This document shows positions 56,485-64,000 of a DNA stretch of 64,000 nucleotides, in pieces (position 1 is the stretch's first letter; every line of letters begins with the position of its first letter). The notes below the pieces were generated by a model. That model was not told where the DNA came from. It ran no database searches and saw only the letters and a list, made by a program, of their open reading frames with translations. A program made the position numbers and the translations under genes. Source of the DNA: Aurantiochytrium sp. KH105 (taxonomy: Eukaryota; Sar; Bigyra; Thraustochytrida; Thraustochytriidae); the NCBI GenBank assembly GCA_003116975.1, contig BGKB01000005.1:67880-131879 (forward strand), given 5' to 3'.

Positions 56485-56580
56485 CTGCTCGGGCAGCGGC
56501 GCGTCGCCGCCATCCTCCTTCTCCTCGCGGCGCTCTTCGTCGTCATCCCGCTCCACGCGGGCCTCCTCGCTCTGCGCCAT
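54955..56580 (-). CDS. PEX11: Peroxisomal membrane protein PEX11-like, long form
   Basis: 541 aa from the ATG of MAQSEEARV (the frame runs on to 56787 through a GC-rich repeat). PEX11 signature pieces: GRDKAASVIQYAAMF, SNGRKVFRLGKWIKEYEKA, FWYYVFDNMIWAAQSNLI, and a C-terminal amphipathic/hydrophobic segment (FFRAFPLWVIGALGMTSGIL). PEX11 bends peroxisome membranes during elongation and division. The usual length is ~240 residues; here ~170 N-terminal residues (acidic, with a ten-Gln run) and an internal Ser/Asp-rich insert (~380-440) are added. KKPEDLQFVIRSADPIGQ just before the domain is unusual. In a lipid-storing cell peroxisome number would matter (inference). Its stop lies 296 bases from the PX gene's stop (convergent). 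Confidence 0.88.
56449..56481 (+). repeat. (CTG)n repeat coding polyglutamine on the minus strand
   Basis: Eleven CTG units (CAG on the coding strand) in the PEX11 gene. Confidence 0.92.
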
Positions 56581-57428
56581 GCCTGCCGCTCCTCCGCGCG
56601 GGCCTGCCTGCCTTGCCTGCCGGCCTGTCGCGCCGCGGGTCTCGCGCCGCGGGTCTCGCGCCGCGGGTCTCGCGACTCGGGTCTGCGCCGCTCCGCCTCG
56701 CGCCTCGCGCGCGGAATCGCGAGTCCGTCTGGACAGGGAGGCAGAGAGAGAGAGAGAGCCCAGGGGCGGACTCTGCGCCCGCCGCAACTTTCCATAAAAT
56801 AACTACAGCGGCCAGCGACTTGGCTCAGGTTCGAGGTGGCGCCACGCACGCTGAGCCATGCTGCTCTCTCTGCCTCTGCTCTGCTCCGCTCCGCTCCGCT
56901 CGGCTCGGCGCGGGGCCGACAGGGGAGGAAGGAGCGTCGAGCGGGCGAGCGTGCGGGAGGGTGTGCGAGGAGGTGTATGAGACGGCGTCAGTGGGTGGGC
57001 GGGTGACAAGTGGCCCACGCCTGCTCACCTCACCCCACCTGTGATAGGCGTAGAGCTTGCCTTGCACAGCCTGCGGCGGTGGGCCTTCGTCGTCAGAAGC
57101 ATCGTCGTCAGAAGCATCGTCGTCATTGTCGTTGTCGTTGTCGAGCGCGATGTTATACGTATACGAAGGAAGGCCACAGGTTTAGGGTGCAGTGGGGCTT
57201 GATCGTGGCCAGAATAGAATAACCGTGCGACGAGGCGATGGTTGTTTTTCTGCCTGCCTGGCTGCCTGGCTGGTGCCGGCGACGCGACCATCGCAATGAA
57301 AGGATCGTTCGTGCTTGATGATTGGCTGTAGCTGTAGCCGGCAATGTGAACAAAAACAGTGACGACCGTGTGAGCATGAGGAAAAGCAGCATACTTGGCT
57401 GACAAAGAGATCAGTCGGTCCGAGGCAG
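56581..57428. other. Spacer between the coiled-coil gene and PEX11
   Basis: 0.85 kb between two minus-strand genes. It has a 14-base triple repeat (CCGCGGGTCTCGCG, ~56631-56676), an AG-repeat at ~56745-56758 and CTCCG units at ~56880-56910, all upstream of PEX11. No gene seen. Confidence 0.55.
56631..56676 (+). repeat. 14-bp GC-rich tandem repeat
   Basis: Three copies of CCGCGGGTCTCGCG just upstream of the PEX11 start. Confidence 0.85.
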
Positions 57429-58712
57429 TCACGTCAATTGGGACTCTGCGGCAGCGCGCAGCGAACGAACTTCGCGAGCGAGAAGGCGTTTCGCAGCCTG
57501 TGCGGCGAGAAGCTGGTCTGCAAGCTTGTTGGCGCGCGAGCGCGCAATAGACAAGTCAGTTTCGAGCGAGGCTTCACGCGCAATGCGCGAGGCGTCTCGC
57601 CCAGCTTGGACATCCCGCGCCCCCCTCTCGAGCTGGCCAACGCGGTCATCCAAAAAGGTAATAACTTCTTTGTCCGCAGCAAGCTGATCGTGCAGCCGGT
57701 GCACCTCCACTGCAGCTGCGTCAAGAGCAGTTTCGAGTTCCTTGACGCGCTGCGCATTGATGTCCTTGGCCGCTGTAAGCGCCTCGATTTGCGCATCGCG
57801 GTCCTCAATCGCGCTCTTACTGGCTGCAAGAGCCGTGTTTACGCTCTCAAGCTTCTTCTCAAAACCTAAAATGGCCTTGTGTTGCTGCGGATCGCGAGCT
57901 ACGTCGCTTGCGCTGCCCTGCGACCCAATTGATCGCTTTCGTCCGAGACTGAAACGCCAGCCAACACCACGCGTCAGTGTCTGTGTGTCTTGCAATCCTG
58001 CATCAGCAGTGGACTGAGACGATGAAGATGTTGGACGCTCCGCAGTAGCAGCGCCAGGAGCCGCAGCATCAAGAGGGTTGCTCGGCCCAGATGGTGCCGT
58101 GAGCCACTGTTGTTCTTGCAGATCTTGCTGCACGGCAAGAAGAGCTTCTACTTGAGCCTCGAGCTCCACGACGCGAGATCGACTCTCGAGTAAAAGTTCT
58201 TCGGTAGCCTGCAGTCGCCCTGGCCATAGAGCCTGCTCCTCTCGCAAGAGATGAAGTTCCCGCTCCTGTTCCCGCGCGGCGGCTATCGTGGCGCGAGTCT
58301 GTTCGAACTCGCGACCCAAAGTCTCCGCAAGAGCAGCAGCATCAGCCCTTGTTTTTGCTGCGCCTTTCCTCCACGCGCAGCACTCTTCGCGGAGCTCAAT
58401 CTCGTTTTTCCTCGCTTCATCAGCCTGCGCGAGCGCTACGCGAAGCGCCTTGCCAAGCGCCAAGCCCTTGGCGCGCTCTTCGGCTTCCACGATCTCGTCC
58501 ACCACCTCGCGCAGCACAGCTCGGACCTCGAGGGCGCGAACGGCAGCAGAGAGGTCCTCACACGCGCGAGCTACGAGCATCTCCGCCAGCTCGGGCGTCT
58601 CCATCTTGGCCCACGCGCGCTCGCGAAGCCAGGCTCTGTTTTGGTTTTCCAGGTATCGGGATGAACCGGTCTCAAGCGATCGCAAGACAAGAGCATCAGC
58701 ATGTGGCGACAT
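57429..58712 (-). CDS. Coiled-coil protein, unknown function
   Basis: 427 aa from an ATG (MSPHADAL). I recognise no domain. The sequence is dominated by two long heptad-rich coiled coils (~40-200, e.g. EIVEAEERAKGLALGKALRV, and ~285-425, e.g. FEKKLESVNTALAASKSAIE), joined by a disordered Ser/Pro/Ala-rich linker that holds a basic RFSLGRKRS patch. No membrane segment and no signal peptide. Such proteins often act in centrosome, basal body or trafficking scaffolds, but nothing here decides. It is divergent from the pseudouridine synthase gene, with 252 bases between starts. Confidence 0.72.
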   Translation of the reverse strand: MSPHADALVLRSLETGSSRYLENQNRAWLRERAWAKMETPELAEMLVARACEDLSAAVRALEVRAVLREVVDEIVEAEERAKGLALGKALRVALAQADEARKNEIELREECCAWRKGAAKTRADAAALAETLGREFEQTRATIAAAREQERELHLLREEQALWPGRLQATEELLLESRSRVVELEAQVEALLAVQQDLQEQQWLTAPSGPSNPLDAAAPGAATAERPTSSSSQSTADAGLQDTQTLTRGVGWRFSLGRKRSIGSQGSASDVARDPQQHKAILGFEKKLESVNTALAASKSAIEDRDAQIEALTAAKDINAQRVKELETALDAAAVEVHRLHDQLAADKEVITFLDDRVGQLERGARDVQAGRDASRIAREASLETDLSIARSRANKLADQLLAAQAAKRLLAREVRSLRAAAESQLT

Positions 58713-58964
58713 CGTCAGTGTGACCCATCCATCCCGCGACCTCGAAAGCCCGCGTCCTAGGACCCCGCTGAGAACCTCGTGCGATCAGCATGCGATGTAC
58801 GTTTACTAGGCCCGCGACGCCGGGGTTTGACAAAGGACTGCCTCGGAGACTGAGGTTTTTCAAGCTCGCGTTGTAGCGCCCCTTGAACTCGAAGCAAGCA
58901 GACCTTGAACACGCGTTGTGGTACAGAGGCGACGAGACGCGCGCTGTGCAGACTGCGACGCAGG

Positions 58965-60457
58965 ATGTCCTCGCGCGTAGAAGACCAGACTCCGGCGTCG
59001 AAGTCGGCGACAGATCTCGTCTCCAACGAAGAAGTAAAGCAGCAGCAGGAGCAAACAGAGCGACCGCCCCATGTGGGCCTGGCGACCACTGGCAGCACCA
59101 CTCAGGTCGCGGCGCTCAGACCCGTGCGGCACGAAGAAGCCGGGGCTCAGCAGCACAGCGAGGAGGTGACGGAGGGAGGAACAACGCAGGGCGAAGGCGA
59201 TGCAAGTCCAGCCAGCAAAAAGCAGCGAGCAATCTCCGGCCCAGTGAACCGTCGAGGCGGCGTCTCAAGCCTCGACGAGTGCAAGGTGGACATTCTGCAT
59301 CAAAGCGACGATCACTTGGTCATTGACAAGCCAGCCGATTTTCGGCTCGATGGCGACTTCCCTGTCACCGTCGAAAACTTTGTCAAGAAACTCATTCCCG
59401 AGGAGGCCAAGCGCCCGCGCTGGGTTCATCAGCTCGATTTCGCGACGTCTGGCGTGCTTTGCATTGGCCTGTGCCGTCGCGGCGCGGGAAATGCGTCCAA
59501 GCTCTTTCAGGAGCGTCTCACGCGCAAATACTACGTGGCCCTTGTCAAGGGAAAGCTACGTTCTGCAAAGCCAGCTGCAAAGAGACCGCTTCCTTTTGTC
59601 ATGTCGCATGGCGACGCCGCAGAGCAAACCTCCGTACCTACTGATCAAACTGCAGACCAAGAAGTTTGCCATGAGGCTTTTCGCTTTGCGCCGGGGCAAC
59701 CCTTGGTGCGCATTCGCGAATGCTGGGAACGAGCTGAGGCATTCGGGATTCGGACCAAAGAGCTCGAGCAAGATGAGGACTCCACGTCTGGCAGCACGCT
59801 CTTGGAAAGGCTCCTGCGCAATCAGTACGAAGACGCAGCCTCGAGCGGATATCTCCCGGTCTTCGACGTTGAGGGAGCCATTGCAGAGCCGAGTAAAGAT
59901 GACTTTCGTATGGTCATTGACAATGCGGCCGGTCGCGAAGCGCGCACGCAAATTTTGCCGATTGCATACGGCCAGCTCCACGGAGAGGATGTGACCAAGG
60001 TAATCATGCGTCCTATTCAGGGTCGGAGACACCAGCTTCGACTGCACTGCATGCATCTTGGATTCCCTATTGTAGGTGATGCTACCTATGGGTACGTTTT
60101 TTTTCGCTTTTTCGAGTGTCGGACTCTGGTTTACTCACGTCTTCTCTTTTCCTCTTGAAATCCAGGCCTGTCTTTTGCAGCGCAATCGGCGCCCCCACGG
60201 ACAGCGCATTTTACATGCTTCCTTCGCGCATGTATCTGCATGCGCTTCGTTTGGAGCTCAACTTTGCCACACACAAAGGCAAGGTCCGCTACGTAAGTTT
60301 CTCTATCTTTCTTCACCATTCTATCTTGCTCACTTACTCATAAACTCCCTATTTGACGAGCTCTTCGCAGAAGGATGTAAAAAACTTCATGGGCGGCAAC
60401 TTGCGCGATCTCGTGCTAGAAACCAAAGATCCCTTTCCCCTGGGCGCAAGTGAATGA
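58965..60457 (+). CDS. RPUSD1: RluA-family pseudouridine synthase (RPUSD1-like), three exons
   Basis: My model joins 58965-60091, 60166-60292 and 60371-60457 (446 aa). Domain from ~residue 110: [20 protein letters not shown], then the catalytic motif HQLDFATSG with Asp158, [12 protein letters not shown], and [26 protein letters not shown]. Exon 2 continues with [15 protein letters not shown], the family's conserved end, which proves the splicing. Substitution of Arg by Gln in H(R/Q)LD is typical of RPUSD1-type enzymes. A ~100-residue insertion (59580-59930, acidic and polar) interrupts the domain between two conserved blocks. Start chosen at [11 protein letters not shown] rather than the upstream TTG. 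Its stop overlaps the first ATG of the next gene by two bases. Confidence 0.9.
60092..60165 (+). other. Intron 1 of the pseudouridine synthase gene
   Basis: 74 nt, GTACGTTTTT donor, pyrimidine-rich, ends AAATCCAG; phase 2. Joins GDATYG to PVFCSA. Confidence 0.85.
60293..60370 (+). other. Intron 2 of the pseudouridine synthase gene
   Basis: 78 nt, GTAAGTTTCT donor, pyrimidine-rich with a CTTACTCAT branch-like site, ends CTTCGCAG; phase 0. Confidence 0.85.
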
Positions 60458-60504
60458 TCCCGCAACTCCATTGTCAGCGTGGGTCAGACACGACAAGAAA
60501 TAAA

Positions 60505-63500
60505 ATGGCCGTTGAAAGAGAGAGTCCCCGGCCGGCCCAACCTGAAGGCGGTCTCCGGATCACTCAGGCTGGCACCGCTACCACCAGAGCTCGCGAGGTC
60601 GGTCTCTCGAGGCGCAGCTCGGCGCGAACAGCTGCTGCGTGCGCATCGCATGCGCGCGCTGGACCGTCTGGCCTGCTGTGCCGTGCGATGCGCACGCACG
60701 ATTCTGCATGGCACGGCGCGGCGCGCGAAAGAGCCCGCGATGAGGACGAAGTGGCCCCGCGCTGGCGCCAGGGCGCAGCCAAGGTGCAGCGGAGCCGCAC
60801 TCGCGCGACAGGGCAGCAGGATCGGGGGGCGCGACACGCCAAGGCACGCGTGTTCGAGGCCTGTGGAGCGCAGTCTTCGCATTTGCGGCCACTCGTGAGG
60901 ACACTGGAACAGCACGGGTGGTCGCGCAACGCGCAAAAGCATCCGGGAGGTGGCGGAAGCGGCCTTCCATCGACAATTTCATTGCGGTCGTGCTCTTTGC
61001 TCCTCACGGTAGAAAATTTGCCGACGGCAAGCCTTTTGCGTCGCAACAAACATCTCTTTTACAACCATTTTGAACGCAACACAGAAATCACAACCAAGCA
61101 TGCACTTGCTCAAAATTTGGACCTCTTGCACTGGAATCATGGCGTGAGCGCAAAGCAAGTATTTCCACGGTGCTACTCGCTCCACGACGACGCCGGCAGG
61201 CGGAATTTTCGCGAGGACTATCGCCAGACCGCTGCAGCCAGTGTCGTGCGTAGTATCCTCGAAGTGGGCGACGAGGCCCTGCGCCTCGTCGACACTCGGC
61301 TTTTTCGCATGGCCTTGCTCGTGTGCGACGAACGCGTTGGCCGTCTTCTCGGTCAGGTGAGTCGCGCTCGAACCTTTTCAGACACCGAGTGGGAAAGCCT
61401 TGTCGAGCTAAGTGCTCAGCTTGCCGTTCTCGACGGCACATCTGCCAACACGACTCAGCGCATCGCAGGCCTCGACGCCCAAGTTGGTGGGCTCGTTGCC
61501 AAGGCGCGACAACTAGCAAGCCAACTCAGCCGTCTCGACCCACAATGGATCATGAACGGACGACGCAATATTTGGATCGTCAAGCCCGGCGACAAGAGCA
61601 AGGCGGCGGGTATCTTTTTGCACAACCAGCTCAAAGCCATCGAGGCCAATGGAGCAAGGATGGGGGGTGCACGCATTGTGCAAAAGTACATTGAAAATCC
61701 TCAACTGGGACCGGGTCAGCGAAAGCTCGACCTGCGCGTCTGGGTCCTCGTCACCTCCTGGGCTCCCTTGAAGGCCTGGATTTATAACCCTTTTTATTGC
61801 CGCATGTGCCGCGACCCGTACTCTTTGGCTACGCGTGACCTTTCTCGGGCATCCGTGCATCTGTGCAACGCCTCCGTCCAGGGCACTGGGTCAATCCTTA
61901 GCATGGAGAATTTGCTCTTGCACTTGCGAAGCGAAGGCCAAGTGTCCACGGCTGCGGACGAACGCAAGCTGTCAGCCTCGATCGAAACAGCCTGTCGATT
62001 AGCTCTTCAGGCTGGACTTCACAAGGTCATTCATCGAGATCGAAGCTTTGAGCTTTACGGTATTGATCTTCTCATGGACGACGAACTCCGCTGCTGGTTG
62101 CTCGAAGTGAATCTCTCCCCGGGCTTTGGAAAGCATGACGACGCCTTCACCGCAATGGTGGAGCGAATGCTGCACGGGCTGCACGACCTTGTCTTTGCGC
62201 GCAGCGCGAATGACGCAAGCGAGTGTCGTGATGTCGCCCCCGAGAGAAGCTGCCAGAGCATGGGTGGCTGGAAGCCGCTGATTACTGGCGTTGCGGAAAG
62301 AAACAATGGCCAGAGCAGCAGCAACGAGGATTTGGATCTTCCAACCCAGCGCGTAGACCCTCGCATCGGCCAAGATGTGTCTGACTGCGAGGAGGAACCT
62401 CGTCGCGTCAAGCTTTCTGCGGCGGCAAGCCTCCGGCTACTTGTTAAGGGCCACCGCTTGCATCGTCGTCAGATTTCACGTCTTGACCATGCTATTCGCT
62501 CGGGCGAAGCCTTGGAAGCAATCGCACGCTTCACGTCCATGTGCAAGCAAAACTGGCCTGCAGTGCGTCATCATCGACGTCACGCCGCGACAATCATTTC
62601 TCGTGCGTGGAGCTCCTATCAATATCGCGTCTTCGACCTTCGCTGTACTGCCGCGACGTGCATCCAAGCGTGGGTACGCTCTTTGCAGGCGATGCAAAGA
62701 GTTGAGACGTTATGGAAGAACCTGAAAACAAACAAGAGTATGAAAATTGCCCACTGGTGGCGCTGCGTTCATGCAAGGCACGTGCAATCTGCAGTCTTCT
62801 GCGCCTGGAAGCAGAGGACTTTACACGCTGTCCGTCTCGTCCGCAAACTTCAGCGGCTTTGGCGAGCTCGCCAAGCTCGCAAAGTTTCACGCCGCGAAAG
62901 TGCAGCAAGGGTGATCCAAGCGTGGATTCGTCGCGACCGAGGACGACGTCTTTTACGTGCGCGACATCTTGCATCGGAAACAATTGCCTGGGCATGGTTT
63001 GCATTTTTGGAACGACAACGTCATCGACGCAAGAAGCATATGGTAGTCGCTCGCGCGGCGTGCCGCATTCAAGTATTCTGGCGTTCGTGGCAAGTCAAGA
63101 TTTGCTCTGTTCGTGTCATACAGCGACTTGCTCGTCAGATTGCGTGTAAAGCGACGAACCGAGCGAGCTTATTAGCAAATTTACAAACACCGCAAGAACC
63201 GCCACCACGCCCCATGCCAGAGACTCTGCAGCCTTTGCAGGCGGCAATTGAGGCGAAGGTGCGAGACGAGGAGGCAACAAACGATAGGGAAAAGGAGAAG
63301 AAAAGCCGGCGAAAGCACTCACGCGCCTTTCGCAAAGCACAAGCAGAGTCTTCCATGCGTCTCGCAAGACCACGGGTTGTTCGCGAGAAACATGGGGCGC
63401 GTGCAAAGTCTCGGACGGCGCGTCGCGGGACTTCTTGCAAGAGCAAAAAACCATCGAGAAAGAATGACAACTTCATCTCACAGTCAACGATTACTAGTGG

Positions 63501-63714
63501 GGCGCGACATGAGTTGCATCATCATCGCAAGGACACGGACAGATCAGCGCTGGTGGTGTTTGATGGTGCTCAACCCGTGCGCAGTACGGCGAGAAAGGAC
63601 CAGGATGGGCCAGGTCTTTTGGAACGGCTGCGCGCAAGAGAGGAAGAACTCTGCGTAGAGCTTTGGCGACATTCTACGAATCGGCCGCAGCTGCCGGCCC
63701 CACTTGACATTTAG
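60505..63714 (+). CDS. TTLL3: Tubulin glycylase (TTLL3/8-type) with C-terminal IQ repeats
   Basis: 1069 aa from the ATG MAVERES; an ATG at 60454 overlaps the previous stop. An Arg/Ala-rich leader leads to HLRPLVRTLEQHGWSRNA, a family start motif. The TTL/ATP-grasp core (~350-570) shows NIWIVKPGDKSKAAGI, VQKYIENPQLGPGQRKLDLR, the VLVTSWAPLKAWIY block, SVHLCNASVQ, and the metal-binding WLLEVNLSPG. The KPGDKS motif and SVHLCN match TTLL3/TTLL8 monoglycylases, which add glycine to glutamates of axonemal tubulin. From ~690 to ~900 come about six IQ-like helices (e.g. AATCIQAWVRS, AARVIQAWIRRDRG, ACRIQVFWRSW) that could bind calmodulin or light chains, then a basic tail. The stop lies 23 bases from the stop of the opposite gene. 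Confidence 0.9.
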   Translation: MAVERESPRPAQPEGGLRITQAGTATTRAREVGLSRRSSARTAAACASHARAGPSGLLCRAMRTHDSAWHGAARERARDEDEVAPRWRQGAAKVQRSRTRATGQQDRGARHAKARVFEACGAQSSHLRPLVRTLEQHGWSRNAQKHPGGGGSGLPSTISLRSCSLLLTVENLPTASLLRRNKHLFYNHFERNTEITTKHALAQNLDLLHWNHGVSAKQVFPRCYSLHDDAGRRNFREDYRQTAAASVVRSILEVGDEALRLVDTRLFRMALLVCDERVGRLLGQVSRARTFSDTEWESLVELSAQLAVLDGTSANTTQRIAGLDAQVGGLVAKARQLASQLSRLDPQWIMNGRRNIWIVKPGDKSKAAGIFLHNQLKAIEANGARMGGARIVQKYIENPQLGPGQRKLDLRVWVLVTSWAPLKAWIYNPFYCRMCRDPYSLATRDLSRASVHLCNASVQGTGSILSMENLLLHLRSEGQVSTAADERKLSASIETACRLALQAGLHKVIHRDRSFELYGIDLLMDDELRCWLLEVNLSPGFGKHDDAFTAMVERMLHGLHDLVFARSANDASECRDVAPERSCQSMGGWKPLITGVAERNNGQSSSNEDLDLPTQRVDPRIGQDVSDCEEEPRRVKLSAAASLRLLVKGHRLHRRQISRLDHAIRSGEALEAIARFTSMCKQNWPAVRHHRRHAATIISRAWSSYQYRVFDLRCTAATCIQAWVRSLQAMQRVETLWKNLKTNKSMKIAHWWRCVHARHVQSAVFCAWKQRTLHAVRLVRKLQRLWRARQARKVSRRESAARVIQAWIRRDRGRRLLRARHLASETIAWAWFAFLERQRHRRKKHMVVARAACRIQVFWRSWQVKICSVRVIQRLARQIACKATNRASLLANLQTPQEPPPRPMPETLQPLQAAIEAKVRDEEATNDREKEKKSRRKHSRAFRKAQAESSMRLARPRVVREKHGARAKSRTARRGTSCKSKKPSRKNDNFISQSTITSGARHELHHHRKDTDRSALVVFDGAQPVRSTARKDQDGPGLLERLRAREEELCVELWRHSTNRPQLPAPLDI

Positions 63715-63737
63715 AACACGTAAAACATTTCAATTGA

Positions 63738-64000
63738 TTAGAAACGGTTCTCTCGAACCTTGACTAATGTGGGTGTGGCGACGTCCATGTCTTGTTGGTG
63801 CGGGTGAAGACTTGCTGGATCCATTTGAAAATCAAATACCGTCTTGTGCGCTCGCGAGGTGAGCAAAAGGTTTCCGGCAGAGAGACAGCTCGCTGGTGAC
63901 TGCATGTTGGATGGAAAATTTGCGATTGCATCTCGAGGCGCAGCTTGCGACACCGTGGACCTTGCGGGATTTGAGTACGTCTCGAAATCTGCAAAGCCCG
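63738..64000 (-). CDS. 3' end of an unrecognised gene
   Basis: The minus frame is open from the window edge to a TAA at 63740-63738, giving at least 87 residues (GFADFETYSNPARS to VKVRENRF). I recognise no domain; it is a polar, Ser/Pro/Asn-rich tail with QMDPASLHPHQQDMD. It is a better candidate than other frames here because it runs without a stop to the edge and ends neatly opposite the tubulin-glycylase stop. Upstream sequence is needed to identify it. Confidence 0.45.
   Translation of the reverse strand, partial: GFADFETYSNPARSTVSQAAPRDAIANFPSNMQSPASCLSAGNLLLTSRAHKTVFDFQMDPASLHPHQQDMDVATPTLVKVRENRF

Noticed and set aside
61357-61381. 25-base intron-like segment (CAG/GTGAGT to TTTTCAG) in the glycylase
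   Set aside because: Far shorter than the other introns here (74-208 nt), and removing it would break the frame, while reading through gives sensible protein.
1-64000. tRNA, rRNA or transposon sequences
   Set aside because: No cloverleaf-type box A/B pair, rRNA core or transposase/reverse-transcriptase motif was recognised by eye; a tRNAscan/RepeatMasker run would be decisive.

Overview
This is a nuclear window from a eukaryotic microbe, most plausibly a heterotrophic stramenopile of the thraustochytrid/labyrinthulomycete kind. The placement is inferred from gene content and style: long, almost intron-free genes in the standard code, moderately GC-rich DNA, very short gaps between genes, ciliary genes, a Mei2-like RNA-binding protein, ABCA transporters and a motor/RhoGEF myosin. 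Nothing here is bacterial, and I see no CRISPR array, insertion sequence, rRNA or recognisable tRNA. Many longest open frames begin at a non-ATG codon, so I moved those starts to an in-frame ATG.

Layout. 1-7.0 kb (+): 3' end of glucosidase II beta, a small three-exon membrane protein, an M1 aminopeptidase and a TIR-domain protein. 7.4-13.0 kb (-): a myosin with a DH-PH (RhoGEF) tail. 14.4-15.7 kb (+): an arrestin-fold protein. 15.9-17.0 kb (-): a CaM-lysine-methyltransferase-like gene with a decayed copy of its own 3' end just downstream. 17.0-30.0 kb (-): two tandem full-length ABCA transporters whose ATPase domains are nearly identical in DNA while the rest has diverged. 31.2-32.3 kb (-): an MDR-family oxidoreductase. 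33.1-35.4 kb (+): an SH3 protein with twelve IQ-like repeats. 35.5-36.8 kb (-): a CaM-kinase. 38.2-40.7 kb (+): a Mei2-like protein. 41.3-45.3 kb (+) and 45.4-50.8 kb (-): IFT121/WDR35 facing CFAP65. 52.0-54.7 kb (+): a coiled-coil protein ending in a PX domain. 55.0-56.6 kb (-): a long PEX11. 57.4-58.7 kb (-): an unrecognised coiled-coil protein. 59.0-60.5 kb (+): an RPUSD1-like pseudouridine synthase in three exons. 60.5-63.7 kb (+): a TTLL3/8-type tubulin glycylase with IQ repeats. 63.7 kb to the edge (-): the 3' end of another gene.

Themes. Three genes (IFT121, CFAP65, TTLL3/8-like) belong to the motile cilium, so the organism should make flagellated cells. Several others touch calcium/calmodulin: CaM kinase, a putative CaM methyltransferase, the IQ-array protein, and IQ motifs in the myosin and the glycylase. 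Two ABCA pumps and PEX11 fit an active lipid metabolism. These links are inferences from co-location and family knowledge; there is no operon here. Promoter regions between divergent genes are rich in simple repeats (GCAA, GGCA, TGCCC, CCCG, CT).
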